Below, one piece after another: positions 18,720-27,300 of a DNA stretch of 64,000 nt. Below the pieces are notes generated by a model. That model was not told the origin of the DNA. It was given only the letters and a program-made list of their open reading frames with translations, and ran no database searches. The position numbers and the translations under genes were made by a program. The DNA is from Ochrobactrum sp. RH2CCR150 (GTDB taxonomy: Bacteria; Pseudomonadota; Alphaproteobacteria; Rhizobiales; Rhizobiaceae), in NCBI GenBank assembly GCA_014138095.1, contig JACGXE010000001.1:62001-126000 (forward strand). Direction: 5' to 3'. Position 1 is the first letter of the stretch, and each line of letters starts with the position of its first letter.

Positions 18720-20201
18720 ATGATATCGACGGGCCTTTTGCGCAGCCTGGAAGCCGTAGAAGCCGCTTATGCGGGCGTCGATAGCGCGCGCGGCGATGAA
18801 AACGCTGCCACGGAAAAGACCTCGCTTGTCGAAAAAGTCATGGCTATTATCCGTGGACGCATTGCGGCCATGAGCCTCGCGCCCGGCGCCCGTCTGCCGT
18901 CGATCAGACGCCTTGCCGAGACGATGGACGTTTCCAAATCCACCGTCGTTGAAGCCTACGACCGGCTGGTGGCCGAAGGCATCATCCAGTCGCGACGCGG
19001 CGCTGGCTTTTATGTATCGGAGCGCGCGCGCCAGCCCTTTTCGCTGGCCACGACCACACCGCATAAGGACCGGCAGATCGATCCGTTCTGGGTCATGCGC
19101 CAATCGCTGGAAACCGAAGGCAAGACGCTGAAGCCCGGTTGTGGCTGGCTGCCGGATGAATGGCTACCGCTAGAAGGTATTCGCCGCGCGCTCCGCGCCA
19201 TTGCCCGCGACGAACGCAGCGATCTCGCCACCTATGGCGAACCGCTCGGCTTTCGCCCGTTGCGCAGTCACCTCGCACACCGACTGGCGGAACAGGGCAT
19301 GGATATTTCCGGCGGAGAGATATTGCTGACCGATTCCGGCACACATGCCATCGATCTCATCTGCCGCTTTCTGCTTCAGCCGGGCGACACCGTACTGGTG
19401 GACGATCCCTGCTATTTCAATTTTCAGGCCGTGCTGCTGACCCATCGCGTCAAGCTGATCGGCATTCCCTATACCCATAGCGGCCCCGACCTCGAAGCCT
19501 TCGCCAAGGCAGCCGCCGAACATGCGCCGAAACTCTACATTTCCAATGCGGGACTGCAAAACCCGACCGGCGGTGTCATGTCGCCCGCAACCGCCCATCG
19601 CCTTCTGAAGCTCGCGGAAGCCCATGGCATCATTCTCGTAGAGGATAATATTTTCGGCGATTTTCATCCCTCACCAGCGCCACTGCTGGCGGAACTCGAC
19701 GGGTTCGAGCGTGTGCTGCACATCGGCAGCTTCTCCAAGACTCTCTCGGCTGCGGCGCGTGTCGGCTATATTGCCGGGCGCAACGACTGGATCGACGGCC
19801 TCACCGATTTGAAGCTGGCCACCACCTTCGGCGGCAATTCGATTTCTGCGCAGCTTGTCCACGCGCTTTTGACCGACGGCACTTATCGCCGTCATATCGA
19901 AAGCATGCGCGCCAAGCTGGCCGATGCGATGACGCTGACTGCCAAGCGTCTGAAAGCCGCAGGACTTGAACTCTGGAACGAACCGCAAGGCGGCATGTTT
20001 CTCTGGGCCCGCCTGCCGGATGGAATGGATTCCGGCATCATTGCCAGGCACGCTCTCGACAAGGGTGTCGTTCTGGCTCCGGGCGATGTATTCAGCCCGT
20101 CACGGACCGCAAGCGCCTATCTGCGCTTCAACGTGGCGCAGTCGACTGACCCCGCTGTTTTCACGGTTCTGCAAGAAGCAATGAAAATAACCGGGCGCTA
20201 A
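18720..20201 (+). CDS. MocR-type (GntR-HTH plus aminotransferase-like) transcriptional regulator
   Basis: A 493-residue fusion of a GntR winged helix (about residues 38-105; LPSIRRLAETMDVSKSTV is the recognition region) and a PLP-dependent fold-type I aminotransferase domain (about 130-490). The Schiff-base lysine lies in GSFSKTLSAAARVGY, around residue 341, and ISNAGLQNPTGG matches the aminotransferase NPTG motif, so PLP binding looks intact. MocR proteins regulate nearby metabolic or transport genes in response to PLP-linked effectors. The divergent EamA exporter is the obvious target. The start ATG follows AGAGAG by six bases. Confidence 0.9.
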   Translation: MISTGLLRSLEAVEAAYAGVDSARGDENAATEKTSLVEKVMAIIRGRIAAMSLAPGARLPSIRRLAETMDVSKSTVVEAYDRLVAEGIIQSRRGAGFYVSERARQPFSLATTTPHKDRQIDPFWVMRQSLETEGKTLKPGCGWLPDEWLPLEGIRRALRAIARDERSDLATYGEPLGFRPLRSHLAHRLAEQGMDISGGEILLTDSGTHAIDLICRFLLQPGDTVLVDDPCYFNFQAVLLTHRVKLIGIPYTHSGPDLEAFAKAAAEHAPKLYISNAGLQNPTGGVMSPATAHRLLKLAEAHGIILVEDNIFGDFHPSPAPLLAELDGFERVLHIGSFSKTLSAAARVGYIAGRNDWIDGLTDLKLATTFGGNSISAQLVHALLTDGTYRRHIESMRAKLADAMTLTAKRLKAAGLELWNEPQGGMFLWARLPDGMDSGIIARHALDKGVVLAPGDVFSPSRTASAYLRFNVAQSTDPAVFTVLQEAMKITGR

Positions 20202-20375
20202 ATCCACCCACAACATTAGCCTTCCCGCGTCGAAAACAATTTCAAGCAAAACACGCACAGTCATGCGGACGGCTGTCGTTATACTCTTGCGACTGTCTTG
20301 GAGGAGACATTGCGTATTTTTGTGTGTGGCATAACTCGGACAGCCACAACACGATTGCGCAGGGAGAACGGAGAG

Positions 20376-20408
20376 GGCAGACTGGTCTAAACCCGTCTGC
20401 CGGGAGGG
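20376..20408 (+). promoter_or_regulatory. Structured leader just upstream of a nucleobase permease, candidate riboswitch
   Basis: A stem GGCAGAC (20376-20382) with GTCTGCC (20395-20401) encloses a short inner GG/CC pairing and the loop TCTAAA; the Shine-Dalgarno GGGAGGG follows immediately (20402-20408). A compact stem abutting the ribosome binding site of a purine-type permease fits translational control. A xanthine-sensing NMT1-type riboswitch is one possibility but I cannot match its consensus from memory, so the class is open. Confidence 0.4.
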
Positions 20409-20415
20409 AGTAGCA

Positions 20416-21909
20416 TTGAATACGCACCTGTCCGGGGCGGATGCAGTTTCGCGCCCCGAAGATGAAAAACTGTCGGTTGCTGCCAACATTGCCTATGGCT
20501 TTCAGCATGTGCTGACCATGTATGGCGGCATTGTCGCGGTTCCCCTGATTATCGGTCAGGCCGCAGGATTGAGCCCCAGCGAAGTTGGGCTTCTCATTAC
20601 TGCTTCGCTATTTGCGGGCGGTGTCGCCACCGTGCTGCAAACCATCGGCATTCCCTTTTTCGGATGCCAGCTGCCGCTCGTACAGGGCGTATCCTTTGCC
20701 GGTGTCGCCACGATGGTGGCCATTGTCACGTCCAGTGGCAGCGGTGAAGCTGGCCTGCAAGTCGTCCTTGGCTCTGTCATGGCGGCGGCTTTTATCGGCT
20801 TTCTGATAACGCCGATTTTCTCACGCATCACGCGCTTCTTTCCACCGCTCGTGACCGGTATCGTCATCACAACCATCGGCCTGACGCTGATGCCTGTTGC
20901 CGCTCGCTGGGCGATGGGCGGCAACAGCAATGCGCCTGATTTCGGCAGCATGTCCAATATCGGCCTCGCTGGATTAACGCTGGCGCTTGTGCTTGTCTTG
21001 AGCAAAATCGGAAGCGCCACCATTTCCCGCCTGTCCATCCTGCTTGCCATGGTGTGCGGCACGCTGATCGCCTGGGCGCTCGGCATGACGGATTTTTCGA
21101 GAGTCAGCGAAGGCCCGATCATGGCTTTCCCGGAAATCTTCCATTTCGGCTTGCCAGTGTTCAGCATCGCCGCGACAATTTCCATGTTCATCGTCATTCT
21201 GGTGACTTTGGTTGAAACCTCGGCGGATATTCTGGCCGTTGGCGATATCATCGGCACCAAAGTTGATTCCCGCAGGCTCGGCAACGGACTGCGTGCCGAC
21301 ATGGCATCGAGCATTCTTGCCCCGGTCTTTGGCTCGTTCACACAGAGCGCTTTTGCGCAGAATGTCGGCCTTGTGGCGGTAACAGGTGTTAAAAGCCGCT
21401 TTGTCGTGGCGACCGGCGGTATCATTCTCGCGGCGCTTGGCCTGCTGCCGGTGATGGGGCGCGTGATTGCCTGCGTTCCGCCAGCGGTTCTGGGCGGCGC
21501 GGGCATCGTGCTTTTCGGCACAGTTGCAGCCAGCGGTATCCGCACCCTGTCGAAGGTCGATTATCAGAACAACGTCAATCTGATCATCGTGGCGACCTCC
21601 ATCGGCTTCGGGATGATCCCGATTGCCGCGCCGCAGTTCTATCATCAGTTTCCGGACTGGTTTGAAACCATCTTCCATTCCGGCATCAGCTCAGCTGCGC
21701 TGATGGCCATTCTGCTCAACCTGATGTTCAATGAATTCAAGACCGGCAATTCCGATCAAATGTCGGTGTTTTCGGAAGGAACCGAGCGCATCATCCGCCA
21801 TCACCATATCGCCGAACTGCACGATGGCGACTATGTCCTCGGCGGAAAGCTCTACGACGTGCAGGGCAATGAGGTGAAAGTCGTTCCGGCTCCTGCACCG
21901 GCACACTGA
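20416..21909 (+). CDS. Nucleobase:cation symporter-2 family permease (xanthine/uracil type)
   Basis: A 497-residue inner-membrane transporter of the NCS2/NAT family with about 12-14 hydrophobic helices. The NAT signature QNVGLVAVTGV occurs at about residues 315-325, favouring xanthine, urate or a related purine over uracil. N-terminal family phrases are AYGFQHVLTMYGGIVAVP and the GCQLPLVQG loop. The start is a TTG at 20416 behind a strong GGGAGGG site; no in-frame ATG fits better. The 214-base leader contains a hairpin next to the ribosome binding site, suggesting ligand-responsive control. It is transcribed alone. Confidence 0.9.
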   Translation: MNTHLSGADAVSRPEDEKLSVAANIAYGFQHVLTMYGGIVAVPLIIGQAAGLSPSEVGLLITASLFAGGVATVLQTIGIPFFGCQLPLVQGVSFAGVATMVAIVTSSGSGEAGLQVVLGSVMAAAFIGFLITPIFSRITRFFPPLVTGIVITTIGLTLMPVAARWAMGGNSNAPDFGSMSNIGLAGLTLALVLVLSKIGSATISRLSILLAMVCGTLIAWALGMTDFSRVSEGPIMAFPEIFHFGLPVFSIAATISMFIVILVTLVETSADILAVGDIIGTKVDSRRLGNGLRADMASSILAPVFGSFTQSAFAQNVGLVAVTGVKSRFVVATGGIILAALGLLPVMGRVIACVPPAVLGGAGIVLFGTVAASGIRTLSKVDYQNNVNLIIVATSIGFGMIPIAAPQFYHQFPDWFETIFHSGISSAALMAILLNLMFNEFKTGNSDQMSVFSEGTERIIRHHHIAELHDGDYVLGGKLYDVQGNEVKVVPAPAPAH

Positions 21910-21919
21910 CAGATCGAAA

Positions 21920-22465
21920 CTATCGCAGGACGCGAACAACCGTCCGGTCCGATAGATGCGGCAAGAGGCGCGCCATGTCGGCGCGCTTCAATGCGATACA
22001 GCCTTCGGTCGGCGCATAACCTGGCCTTGCAAGATGGAAGAAAATGGCGCTGCCACAGCCACGGCGGCGCGGAACGATATTCCAGTCCATGACGATGCAG
22101 ACATCGTAAAGCTCGTCCTTGCGCCACATATCCTCGTGACTGGCCTTGTAAGGCAGCGGCACCGGCCGGTTATAATTGCGGTCGCCCGGCGCGTCGCACC
22201 AGCCGTCCAGACGGCGGATCCTGCGCAACGGCAGCTGCGTTGTCGGCAGAGTTCCCTTATCACCGCGATGATATCCATAAAGCAGACGCATGGCGGCCAA
22301 AGGCGTTGCGCCGTCGCCCTCGCGCTTGAAAGCGCTGATGCCCCCCTTGCCAAGCGCGCATTCCAGCACCAGATTGCCAGCAGTAAGCAGCCCGCGAGTC
22401 TTGTGGCCCGGCTTGGCCCGCACATTGATGATGCCGACCCCACGGCTTCCTTGGTATCTGGTCAC
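21920..22465 (-). CDS. L,D-transpeptidase (YkuD) family protein
   Basis: A 181-residue YkuD-domain protein. The catalytic region reads IFFHLARPGYAPTEGCIAL, with the histidine about 15 residues before the cysteine of a TEGC motif that replaces the more usual SHGC/SRGC. DGWCDAPGDRNYNRPV earlier in the protein is typical of the short ErfK/YbiS-like subgroup. No signal peptide is evident. The chosen start is a GTG at 22465 preceded by GGGGG; an ATG at 22501 would add 12 residues but lacks a ribosome site. Likely activity is on peptidoglycan stems, inferred from family. Confidence 0.82.
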   Translation of the reverse strand: MTRYQGSRGVGIINVRAKPGHKTRGLLTAGNLVLECALGKGGISAFKREGDGATPLAAMRLLYGYHRGDKGTLPTTQLPLRRIRRLDGWCDAPGDRNYNRPVPLPYKASHEDMWRKDELYDVCIVMDWNIVPRRRGCGSAIFFHLARPGYAPTEGCIALKRADMARLLPHLSDRTVVRVLR

Positions 22466-22624
22466 GCCCCCGTCTCCATTTTTAGTTTTCGGGCAAAACA
22501 TGTTTACAATTCGCCCCCGAAGCTGGCGAAAACATGATTCGCGTTTCGCCGCTTCAACTTCTGGCCATTAAGTGTCATAAAACACGAAGAGCCATATTTA
22601 AATCAAAGAGTAACGAGGACAGGC

Positions 22625-23308
22625 ATGACAGGCCGTACAATTCTGATTGTGGATGACGACGAAGATCTCCGCTCCATCCTCGTCGAGCAGCTTGAGCTGT
22701 GTGAAGAATTCCAGATCCTGCAGGAAGACAATGCCACCAAGGGCATTCAGACTGCGCGCAACGGCATCGTCGATCTTCTGATCATGGATGTGGGTCTGCC
22801 GGACATGGATGGCCGTGAGGCTGTCAAGCTTCTGCGCAAAGGCGGCTTCAAGTCCCCGATCATCATGCTGACCGGACATGACACCGAATCGGACACGATT
22901 CTCGGTCTCGAATCCGGCGCGAACGACTATGTCACCAAGCCGTTCAAATTTGCCGTTCTGCTTGCCCGCATCCGCGCGCAGCTGCGCCAGCATGAACAAA
23001 GCGAAGACGCGACCTTCACGGTCGGTGCCTATACGTTCAAGCCGGGTCAGAAGCTGCTGATCGACGAAAAGGGCGCGAAGATTCGCCTGACCGAAAAGGA
23101 AGCGGCGATCATCAAGTATCTCTATCGCGCTGGCGACAAGGTCATCGGTCGCGATGTGCTGCTGGAGGAAGTCTGGGGCTATAATTCGGGCGTGACCACT
23201 CATACGCTCGAAACCCACGTCTATCGCCTGCGCCAGAAAATCGAGAAAGACCCGTCCAATGCGACGCTTCTCGTCACAGAAAGCGGGGGATACAAGCTTG
23301 TCCCGTGA
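22625..23308 (+). CDS. OmpR-family response regulator (CenR-like)
   Basis: A 227-residue two-domain response regulator. The receiver domain (1-120) has the acidic pocket at D10-D12, phospho-acceptor D55, T83 and K105, so it should be phosphorylatable. The C-terminal winged helix (about 130-227) includes LTEKEAAIIKYL and the wing THTLETHVYRLRQKIE. There is no histidine kinase gene beside it, so its partner must be encoded elsewhere. Its sequence resembles the envelope regulator CenR of alphaproteobacteria; that identity is my inference. It is followed 34 bases later by a cyclic-nucleotide-binding gene. Confidence 0.9.
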   Translation: MTGRTILIVDDDEDLRSILVEQLELCEEFQILQEDNATKGIQTARNGIVDLLIMDVGLPDMDGREAVKLLRKGGFKSPIIMLTGHDTESDTILGLESGANDYVTKPFKFAVLLARIRAQLRQHEQSEDATFTVGAYTFKPGQKLLIDEKGAKIRLTEKEAAIIKYLYRAGDKVIGRDVLLEEVWGYNSGVTTHTLETHVYRLRQKIEKDPSNATLLVTESGGYKLVP

Positions 23309-23342
23309 TGGACAGCGCCCGATGCAGGTGTATTGACACTCT

Positions 23343-23804
23343 ATGGCGCTAGACGACGATATTCGCATTCTGGGCACGGTGGGCCTGTTCGAGTCATTCA
23401 CTCCTGAACAGTTGCGCCTCCTTGCCTTCGGCACCGAGCGGCTTGTGTTACGCGCAGGCCGCGAGCTTTTCCGTGAAGGCCAGAGCGCCGACTGCGCCTA
23501 TATCGTCGTTTCCGGCAACATTACCCTGTTTCACGATGCTGACGAGGGGCGGATATCGATCCGCCCTGTCGGCCCCGGTGCGATGCTTGGTGAGATGGCT
23601 CTGATCGCCCAGACATCGCGTCTTACCGGCGCAGTCGCTGAAGCGGAAACCGAAGTGATCCGCATCAGCCGCTCCATCTTCCGGCGTATTCTGGAAGAAT
23701 ATCCCGAGGTCGCCGCCTCCCTGCATGGTCATATCAGCCGCAACCTGCTGGAACTGATCAGCGAGATTGAAAAAGTCGCGCCCCGGCTGACGAATGGCGA
23801 CTGA
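23343..23804 (+). CDS. Cyclic nucleotide-binding domain protein without HTH
   Basis: A 153-residue protein consisting of one Crp-type cNMP-binding beta-barrel (about residues 10-125): RAGRELFREGQSAD, then VVSGNITLF, and the phosphate-binding cassette-like PGAMLGEMALI around 80-90. The usual CRP arginine-serine pair after GEMAL is not preserved (IAQTSRLTGA), so ligand identity is uncertain. The C-terminal helix ends without a helix-turn-helix, so it is not a DNA-binding Crp/Fnr protein by itself. Proximity to the response regulator suggests co-transcription. Confidence 0.85.
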   Translation: MALDDDIRILGTVGLFESFTPEQLRLLAFGTERLVLRAGRELFREGQSADCAYIVVSGNITLFHDADEGRISIRPVGPGAMLGEMALIAQTSRLTGAVAEAETEVIRISRSIFRRILEEYPEVAASLHGHISRNLLELISEIEKVAPRLTNGD

Positions 23805-23811
23805 TTTCCAA

Positions 23812-23880
23812 AGCGCATTTCGAACGGTCCGAAGCTGTTTCGGATAAGATGTGCGTGAGATGATGCATTTTAGACCGCTA
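23812..23880. repeat. Short palindromic intergenic repeat, copy 2
   Basis: A palindrome with TTTCGAACGGTCCGAAGC and GTTTCGGATAAGATGTGCG segments, flanked by GCGCA and TGCG. It shares layout and sequence with the element at about 2145-2208 and belongs to the REP-like repeats typical of Brucella/Ochrobactrum. It begins a few bases after the stop of the cNMP-binding gene. Confidence 0.6.
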
Positions 23881-24032
23881 CAACGAGCCAACCTCCACTG
23901 AGGCCGCTTTAACTGCGAGCTCCCAAGAGTTGTCCATCCCGAGCAAACTAAAACGCCTATCAGTCACCTCAGTCCAAACCGCGACAACCTACTGTGGCTT
24001 CGAAGTGAGCGGAGTTCTTGCTCTGAAAACGA

Positions 24033-24066
24033 AAGCGCCGATTTGAAACAATCAAACCGGCGCTTC
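24033..24066 (+). terminator. Terminator-like hairpin downstream of the cNMP-binding gene
   Basis: AAGCGCCG plus ATTTG pairs with CAAACCGGCGCTT, one mismatch, followed by a T-rich stretch (CTTATTTGCTTTT). It lies about 230 bases after the last plus-strand gene, so its assignment to that transcript is uncertain. Confidence 0.5.
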
Positions 24067-24310
24067 TTATTTGCTTTTGTGTCTGGCATGCTCACAGAGC
24101 AATAATAGCCTCATCGACAGATACCCTGGGCGCACATCTTTCGATGTTTGCCAGAAATGCTCCCGACAGCCTTTGCTTCAAGCCCTATGGACAAGCCAAC
24201 ACCTGAGAGCGTCGCCACACCCGTACAGCTTCGTGCTATCTGATCTTGCCCCCTCCCCTATGACAGGAACCCGAAATAACAATAGTCACATCATCGTCGG
24301 GGTGGAGCGG

Positions 24311-24337
24311 CAGGAAGAGCCTATGAGGCTCTTCCTG
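24311..24337 (-). terminator. Hairpin just after the autotransporter gene
   Basis: A perfect inverted repeat, CAGGAAGAGCC and GGCTCTTCCTG around a five-base loop, eight bases beyond the stop codon on the minus strand. No T-run follows, so it may be a Rho-assisted or mRNA-stabilising 3' hairpin rather than a classical terminator. Confidence 0.5.
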
Positions 24338-24344
24338 ATATGCC

Positions 24345-27300
24345 TTACCAATTTACCTTGAAGCCCACGTTTCCTTTAACCGCATAGCTGTCCGCAAAGT
24401 GGCTAAGCGATGTGTTCACTGTACCCTCGCCATAGACGGAATATTTATTGTCCGCCCAGGCATAGGTACCGCCGAAACCAACGCCAGCCCATGTACGGTC
24501 CTGATCGGCTTTCATCCTGGTGCCGCCGTAGTTGATGCTCGTTCCGCCAAGAAACTCTTGATAGAGGTTGGCGATGCCATAGACATTGGCATTGACCATG
24601 CGACTATCCGCTCCCTGCCAGCTATTGGCGTAATTAGCGGCAAGCCCGAGACGACCATTGAGGCTGTTGCCATCACGGTTGCTGACAGTCGCGCCATAGT
24701 TATCCGAGAACGTATCGAAATCGACCGAAGAGAACATCAGCTGTGCCTGCGGCGTTAGCGACCAGTTTTTATCGATCGTGAAACGCTTTCCGGTTTCCAC
24801 GCTGAAGGCATAACCGAAGCCATTATTGTCATTCGTTAGCCCGTTGTTGCCACCGCCAAAGCGTAGGTCGGTTTTGTACCAGGTGGCCTGCGCCTGTCCA
24901 TCGACATAGAAACCGTCATTGCCATACCAGGTAACCGTTCCACCCAAGCCCCAGCCTTGGGTGTTCAGCTCGCCGCCGCCGTTGGCATCGTCGAATTCGC
25001 TGGAAGTTCTGGCGTGTCCATTGCCGTATTGACCGGTAATGCCTGCAATCAATCGACCGCTCTCATCCTCGTAGAACTGCCCATCGACACCGGCCTGCAT
25101 GATGACAGTATTGATATCCTGTTGAACTGGTCCGGCAGTCGTATTGGGTTCCAGACGATTATGAGCACCTTCGATACGTGCCCAAATGGCCCGATCATCC
25201 GTCTCGCCAGCCTCCGAGGAGCCGCGAAGTGATCCTGACTTGTTGAGGTAACGATCCCCGCGGCGCTGCTGCAATGTCGGCAACTGGTTCAATGCCTGCA
25301 TGCTGGCAGCATAAGACGTATATACGGGGGCGGCGGGACTAAACCGGGATGGTCCATCCGGATTATTAGAACAACCATTAGGATCATTACAATCCGGTGG
25401 GTTCGGGCCATCTGGATCGCTTATGGTGTACTGGCTGACAAGATACCAATCGTTGGTGTGTGTACCGCTCACATCGCCCTTCTGCAAGGTATAGGCATAT
25501 GCCGAGGAGGTCAGAATTGCCTGCTGCCCATCCTTGGTCGTGTAATCACCTTGAAGATTGAATGTGCCGCCCGAGTTCCCAGCGATATCGATCAGTTCGA
25601 TACCATTTACCGTCGCGGCACCGAGTCCACCCCGGTTCTTGACGACAACCGATGTGGTTCCAGATGTATTGCCACCGACCGTCATCAAATCCGTGGTGGA
25701 GTTATCCGCTCCCAGCACAGTGCTCATGACGAGCGTACCGCCACCAACATAATCACCAGCAACATTGAGCGTAGTGCCACCAGTACCGCCGAAATCGACC
25801 GTACCGCCGTTTTCCAGTGACTTCATGCCGGTCGCAAAGCCGCCCAGATCGAGCGTCGCGCCGTTGGCCACAGTATAGGCTGACGTACTACTGAAGGCAT
25901 CTTTCGCGCCTTGCACCAGCGAGCCGCCATTGATAGCGGTAACTCCAGAATAGTCGTTTGTACCCGACAGCGTCAACGTGCCAGTCTCGTTTTTCACGAG
26001 ACCACCTTTACCAGAAATTTTACCGGAAAAATTGGTGCTGAAGCCCTGATTGAGTGTCACGGTTCCACTACCGAGTTGAATCTCGCCGTCGCCCTTGTCG
26101 TCTTTGTTGCCGTCGAGACCACCGATAGTTTGGTTGAACCCATCGAGATCAAGCGTGGCACCTTTTTCCACGGCGACACGGCCAGAGCCGAACGCAGCTT
26201 CCACAATACCGGCTTTCACCGTTCCGCTCTCGACGGTCAGGCCACCGGAAAAGCTATTGCTCGCATTAAAAGTCGTGGTCCCGGTGCCGCGTTGGATAAC
26301 TTCACCGTTGCCACTGATCGAATGCTGGAAATGAAACTCATCCGAACGCTTGAATACGAGTGCGGTGTCAGCAAGCTGACTGCCATTCAACTCGACATCC
26401 GTATTCACCGCGCCTTCGTGGCCGCCATTGCCCAATTGAAGAGTGCCAGCGGTTACCATTGTTGTACCACTATATGTCGCATCCTTGGTTAGAATCAGCG
26501 TACCAACGCCCGTTTTGGTCAAGCCTGAGCTTCCTTGCAAAACGGTGTCGATTGTGGCCGTAACGCTCGGATCGCTTCCCTCACCCACCTCTATAAACGG
26601 CGTTGTTCCACCAGTTCCTTGAACCATATTGAGCGGTCCACCGGCGATGTGATAGTCATCGGTATCAAACACCAAGCCGCCCGAGTTTACCCCATTCGCC
26701 TGATCATCAATAGTTACGGTCCCGGCGGTCGCCTTGAAGACCGCAACCGATCCGTCAGCCCATTTGTTATTTAAAGATTCGCTTTCAAGATCTTTCCAGT
26801 TCTTGTCAGCAGCGTTCCAGTGACCATCGCCGCCGTGAACCCCGACACCATCCGCTTGATTTTGGCCATCCCAAACAACAAACGTCATGCCCTTCATATT
26901 GACGAGATTAATCTGTCCAGCCGTCGTATCCTCGATCTTCCAGTCGTTCAGATTGGCGGTCACGCCATCTACAGTCGCCAGTTGGAAACCGCCGTAGCTG
27001 TTCGTTTGGCTTGGATCATAGTTAAAAATGCGATAGATTCCGGGGGACGCGTTCCCACCGTTAGTAACATCAAGTGTTCCGTCGAGTGTGAGGTCACCAG
27101 TGACGTTAAACATGGCCATCAGGTTGGGCGTCGCACCAATATCGACTTGAACTGAGCCGCCAGCATCGACGATCAGGCCACCGTTGATAGTCAGCGTTGT
27201 GCCAGCCATTCCTTCCAGCTTTCCGCCAGCCGCAACATTCGTGTCGCCGACCGTACCAGAGCCAGCCAGTGTTCCACCGCTCTTGACGTTGACGCTCCCG

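Larger units (their letters stand above)
23881..24344. other. Gene-free region between the regulator pair and the autotransporter
   Basis: About 460 bases with no credible gene. It contains one terminator-like hairpin (24033-24066) and a perfect 11-base inverted repeat close to the autotransporter stop (24311-24337). The rest shows nothing recognisable. Confidence 0.5.
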
